A DNA stretch of 64,000 bases. It comes from Musa acuminata AAA Group. Its lineage: Eukaryota; Streptophyta; Magnoliopsida; Zingiberales; Musaceae. Positions 59,004 through 64,000 of the stretch are shown one piece after another. Position 1 is the first letter of the stretch, and each line of letters opens with the position of its first letter. The notes under the pieces are model-generated. The model was not told the origin of the DNA. It was given only the letters and a program-made list of their open reading frames with translations, and made no database searches. The position numbers and the translations under genes were made by a program. The DNA lies in the NCBI RefSeq assembly GCF_036884655.1, contig NC_088340.1, positions 1,068,001 through 1,132,000 of the forward strand, given 5' to 3'.

Positions 59004-62000
59004 ATGTCTCGCACCGCCTACGACGAAGGCGTCGCGCCAGCGAACGTCCAGCTCGCCAACGGGGAGCATGCCCGCCGGACGCGGGAGGGCGGCTGCTGGA
59101 GGTCCGATCCACCTGGCCTCCGTCGGGTGCCTGAGGAGTGGAGGCGGCTCCGACGGTGCCTCGAGGCCGCAGCCAAAGGTTTCGCTATAGGCGCCGGCCT
59201 GAAGGGAGGACTCGCGTTATTCTCGGTTCTTGTGCGACTGAGGAGCCGCAGATCCTTGAGGTCTTCCGCCAGGTTTGGCCGCACAGGTTTCTCAAGTCCA
59301 ATACGTACCTGGACTTTGTTGATTGCTTGATTGTTTTTGGCGCTTTCATTTCCAGAAAGGCGGGGGTTTTCACGAATAAGGAGGCTGTGGTTGTGGCGTT
59401 GGAGGAGACGTTGAGATATGGGATGTTTCTGGGAACCCTTGCAGGAACATATGTTTCGGTGGACGAAGTTATTGCTGCATTAGGTGGGCACAAGAGGTAG
59501 GTGTTTCGGAGTTAGTCCTTTGTTCTTTAATCTTAGGTGCTTCATGGTCTGATTGCTTTAGTTATGATTTCCAATTTCCAATTTGCATGTATGCATGTCT
59601 GTGTGACTTTATATCTTCGCTGTTACTTTCCTCTTCGCATCCTCCTGCAGCCATTTATTTCGAACTTTATCTTGTTCTTTCTATTTGGGCCCTATTGAAG
59701 ATGTTTTTTTTCTTATACATATGTCCTCCTAGACTTCATATGCTATAAACTTTGTGTTGTGGAGTTCAAGTGCTTCGTCTTTTAATGGTTGAATGATGGA
59801 GACCAACGTCGGTGGTGGTTGCCTAGTAACACATCTTGGAATGTTGTTGCCATGAAGTATTTGTAAATCTTTCTAAGCAAAAGCCTCGCAGGGAAAGGCT
59901 AACAAGTAATAAGGTTAAATTACTCCAAGCTGGTTACTCAAGCTGTTAAGCTATAGAGATTAGCAAAATATCAAATTCGTCTTCTATTGTCCATCCTGTC
60001 TGCGTTGGTTATCTCTAAGTCAAAGCATCAATGGAAGCTCCACATAAAACACAAACAGAATGAGACTCTCTTCCGTGATCTATAATTAATACATGTAGTC
60101 GTGCATGTTAACCATAACTTTGTGTTGTCTGTGGTTTTACACACTTTGAGACCATATCTTAAGGGTGTCAAGGGAAATAATGATTGATGTTTTTATATTT
60201 AAACTTCAAGCCATAATAGAACTTCTTTTCTTGTTTTGCTTCAGAACTGCAAGATGGAGGTCGTTACTAGCAGGGTTGATTGCTGGTCCATCAATGCTCT
60301 TGACCGGACCAAATAAACAACACACTAGCTTGGCTATATACATTCTTATGCGTGCTGCGGTATTGGCATCACGTTGTGGGATAAAGAGCAAACTATTTGG
60401 TGGTGTTTGTAGACCATTGACTTGGTCACATGGTGACATATTTCTTATGTGTCTCGCCTCTTCACAGATCTTGTATGTTTGATTTTATGAAATTATTTCA
60501 TTTTTATTTATCTGGTATTTAATTTTGTTTGAATTTATGATTATGTCATTATACATTAACAATTTTTCTGTGGAAGTTTGTAACATAATATTATAGTTTA
60601 TTGTTGGATCTAGAATTAAAAGAGAATCAATCAGTTAAGCTGAGAAAACATGCTCAAATTATGAGTTTGATACATTGGGATGATTAAATCTGCTGGTCAT
60701 GTTAGATCAAGAACCTAGACCAAAGCAACAGCTCTTATTGTACACATATTCACTTAAATGACCTATAATTCTTTATTTGTTTAAATGATATTTCTTCTAT
60801 GTACAGATTTATGATATCTGCCAGTCGAACACAAGCATTATAAGTTATGACACTTAAGTTTGAAATGTCAAATGGTCTAGCTTTATGAAGAAATACCAAT
60901 GGAAACTTACTCTTGGTAGGCTGCCTCATTTGTTTAGTTGAAATTTGTTATTTCAAGCTTCTTATTTCCATCAAAATGTTTTCCTTTAAAAGATTTGCTT
61001 TTCCACTACAGAACTTCTTTTAGTAAAGATGCATGATCTGGCGAACATGAACTGAAGCACCAAAAATTATTTACTTTACAACTCCATTCCTTGTTAAATG
61101 TTTTGAGTGTGTTTTTGTACCTTGATCCTTGTCAGATTTTTGAAAAATGGATGCGGTCAGGTGGTTTGATATGCCTTCTCATGATGCTTCTCATCATATA
61201 TAAAAGATTTATCTGCTTATTACATAAGAGATTTATCTACTTAATTCCATTAATCTTTTCTTATATGACTTTAGAATATGATTCTGGTGGTCTTTGCCAG
61301 GCCTGCTTACATTCTGAAGCAAGACAGCTTGCCATCATCATACAAGTCATTTCTTCATAAGCATGGTGGAAAGGATGCTGTTATTCTGCAAAGTATGAGA
61401 GAAATTGCATCCAATATTTGTTTTTCTAATTTAGATGGGGTTAAGAAGTATTACAAGTCCATCGGTGTTGATGTGAAGCTAGATCCTAATATGAATGTCC
61501 CATGCTCGGTATGCATTACTGTCTTAATTTTTAAATTATTTGTCACATCAGGAACTCCTGTTTGATCTTATGGTTTCTCTTTCATCTTTGTATGTGAATC
61601 TGTTCCATTTGTGATATTGGTGTATCTTATTTTGTTCAGCATATAGTGCTATAAATGAGAGATCTAATCACTCACTAACAAATACCTTTCATCAATTGGT
61701 TCTTATCATGCCTAGTTCTTAACTCCCTTGGTAATAGGCACTTGTATTTATTTCATCAGAGCAATCTTGGTTTCTAACATATGCTGGAGCATGGCTTCTC
61801 AAGTATTATGTTCAAACCCATTGTTATGCAATCTTTATATCAGCATCCAGGCCTTTTCCTTTTAGTATTGAGTCAGATCTTATGTATAACTAACTTTTTG
61901 TAATATTTAGGCCTCAAAATCCAGAGGCTGCTGCATCTGTGATGAAGGTTGGGATGATCTCATTTATGTAAATATTTTAATTTTGATACCCTGATTGGAC

Positions 62001-62853
62001 CTTATACATATTAAGTGTAATTTTGTAATGTTAAGTCCTCAAAATCCAGAAGCTGCCCCCATTGGAGGTCGGCATGATCTAATTGTGTAATTTTTTTAAT
62101 TTAATTGACTGATCAGAACTTAAGTACAAGATTCAAAGATCTTTGAGGCTATCTGAAAATAGAAAGCTGCAGCTGCTCTGCTATTGCAGGAAGGAGAGAA
62201 GTAAAATGTAGTTAGAAGATAGGAAAAATTCTGAAGGAAGAGACAAATGAATGAAGAAGTGGAGAAGGAAAAGAGATAATCAATGGCTTGCAGCTAGAAA
62301 ATACTTGTCTGTAAAATTACAAAAAAGTTATTTATACATAGGCTCTGACCCTGGTGTTGTTTATTGGTGAACATGCACTCTTCATTTACATTTGGCCTAT
62401 TGATCAACTCTAATTGGACTTCTAAAGTAGGAAAGTTGCAACTACTCATTTGTTATCTGTATCTTTTATGCAATGTTAACTCTAATCAGAGTTCATAAAT
62501 GAAAGAGCACTTACGGCTGTTGATTGGAACTCTTGATTATAAGATGTACTCTATATATGACCCCATACTCATGCGAGAGGCTTGGATTCAAACTTTAAAA
62601 ACTAATGATGTTTGTTGTAGATGAACTTCAGAAAACATTTACATGTTCATTTATACTGTCACCATCATTGTTGATTTATTCAATAACTATAACTACTATT
62701 ATTATTTCTTTTTCAGATTGTGCATGGCAATCAATCTTGTTTTGAGCATTTCATAACTTTCCTTTTCCAAGAATATGGAAGAGCACTACCAGTTTATCTT
62801 CCAGTCTACTTGGTTCCTGCACTGGTAGTTCATCGTCAGGGTCTTTGGAAAAG
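59004..62853 (+). CDS. TMEM135-like multi-pass membrane protein, 5' part (runs off the window)
   Basis: Five in-phase exons are visible: 59004-59272, 59356-59496, 60245-60472, 61301-61508 and 62717-62853, giving about 327 residues. The first intron is short (83 bp; donor GTTTGG, acceptor TTCCAG) and joins SSAR to KAGVFTNKEAVV. The protein has a hydrophobic, glycine-rich segment (GFAIGAGLKGGLALFSVLV), the block TLRYGMFLGTLAGTYVSVDE, then RTARWRSLLAGLIAGPSMLL and SLAIYILMRAAVLASR. Further on are YILKQDSLPSSYKSFLHKHG and ALPVYLPVYLVPALVVHR. The order matches plant homologues of transmembrane protein 135 (Tim17/22-like first half), placed in peroxisomal or mitochondrial membranes in other organisms. 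The last visible exon ends at a GTATTG donor in phase 2, so more exons must lie beyond 64000. Confidence 0.88.
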
Positions 62854-64000
62854 GTATTGACTTAAGCTTTAATTTATCCTTTGAAGTTATTCGTTTAATG
62901 AGTTGCATTTATGATCTGCTAATCACTAATTTGCAGGGAAAAGGTTTTGCATATTCCTAAAATTTATGAATGATTATCTCATTTTGTGTGTAATCATTTA
63001 ATCCTTGCTCATTTGATTTAGTCTTTGTAGTCAAGAAGTTAATCTTTTAGATTTAGGTCTTGGAATCAGAGTAATCTTCTGGCTTTGGTTTGTCTATTTC
63101 ATGTAGAGCTACACATATTTAATCATTTTTCCTATTTTCATATGGTCTATGTTCTCTTTTGTTCTTTCTACATCTGTTACAAAGAATATCATATTGACTT
63201 ATTTGGGGTGCATTTGATATGTTCTCATGTATGTTCTCACATCCAATCTAATTTTTTAGTGGGGTTTTTCTCAACCTTGAATATCTAAGGACCCTTGCCT
63301 GTTAGTATGATCCTCATAGTTTATGCACAAATTGATTGTTGATAACCTATAATTTATCTCTTATTGACTTTTGTTTGGAAGGACTATATATAGGTTGAAA
63401 CTAGATGCAGTGTATCTGTTTTTACTTGAACTATTGTCTGATTTATTTTCCACAAGTTGATCATGTAGTACATGTTCATGGCCAGATATGATGCTGTCAT
63501 TTTTGAGCTTTTAGTCATGCTGTCCTGTTTTTGATAATTCCAACGTCAACTCTCTTTCTGCATTTAGAGGGCAATACCCAAAATTTCTAACTAATGTTTT
63601 AATAGTGGGCATATGGTTTTTGTGCTTCTGAATTTCATGGTATTTATATTTTTCATCTTTAGTCCCTTTAGTTGTACCTTCTGGAGTAAATCATGCTTAT
63701 TCTACACCTTGTGAAGCTTAGCGTTTTTTAGATTTAGTCTTAATTCCAACATTAAATAATGTTGCTGGGACTTTTGGATGAAATAATTATACATATGAAT
63801 CATTTAAACAGCTACCACAAAGAAACACATATTGTCCTTTACCAAATGATATTTTGTTAATCTGCCTGAGACATGATATAACAAGTGCTTGATGAAGATC
63901 CTTTTTGCTTGAGTTCAGACAAAGTGCTTACTTTCACATTTTGCACTGTGGTCCTCATGTTATGAACCTTCTATTTCTTAACTTTAACAAAGGTCTTCTT
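62854..64000 (+). other. Intron of the TMEM135-like gene, to the window end
   Basis: This follows the fifth exon's donor. It is AT-rich, and I could not find the next expected exon (after LWKR) in it, so the intron is at least about 1.1 kb. Confidence 0.55.

Noticed and set aside
1..64000. Search by eye for CRISPR arrays, prophage or insertion sequences, rRNA, and reverse transcriptase or transposase genes
   Set aside because: None seen. The tandem arrays have diverged units without unique spacers, and the genome is plant nuclear.

Overview
This window is nuclear DNA from a flowering plant. Genes are split by canonical GT-AG introns, intergenic DNA is AT-rich, and every recognisable protein is closest to land-plant families. 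GC-rich 5' exons (glutaredoxin-like, SOSEKI, ERF and TMEM135-like genes) suggest a commelinid monocot. A Musa/Ensete-type genome is my guess, but no single feature proves it. No bacterial, organellar or viral block is visible.

Layout, left to right: the 5' end of an ASHR1-like SET/MYND methyltransferase gene (minus); an AT-rich stretch holding a candidate foldback-type element (about 4.06-6.27 kb); a complete PMT2-like Golgi methyltransferase gene (plus, 6 coding exons); a two-exon sphingoid-base C4-hydroxylase (SBH) gene (plus); an unrecognised multi-exon gene or relic (about 14-15.6 kb); a SKIP11-like F-box/kelch gene (minus); about 5.5 kb without genes; a PRE/ILI-type small HLH gene (plus); an ABCF5-like gene that is clearly broken (plus, 27.6-31.75 kb); a glutaredoxin-like/Cys-rich protein gene (plus); the gene for 40S ribosomal protein S16/uS9 (plus), followed by a tandem array of about 230-bp units; an FLZ zinc-finger gene (minus, 2 exons); a SOSEKI (DUF966) polarity gene (plus, 5 exons); a DREB-A6/RAP2.4-type ERF gene (plus), with about 100-bp tandem repeats starting in its 3' flank; a trehalose-6-phosphate phosphatase gene (plus, 11 exons); and the first five exons of a TMEM135-like membrane protein gene that runs off the right edge.

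The genes do not form a pathway. They are a normal mix of housekeeping (S16), wall and lipid metabolism (PMT2-like, SBH), signalling and development (PRE, SOSEKI, ERF, FLZ, TPP) and protein turnover (F-box/kelch). The most unusual items are structural: the foldback-like element with amplified subterminal repeats, two tandem arrays placed just downstream of genes, the ABCF5 relic with an internal deletion and a missing signature exon, and an upstream reading frame whose stop overlaps the start codon of the TPP gene. I found no convincing new multi-gene system.
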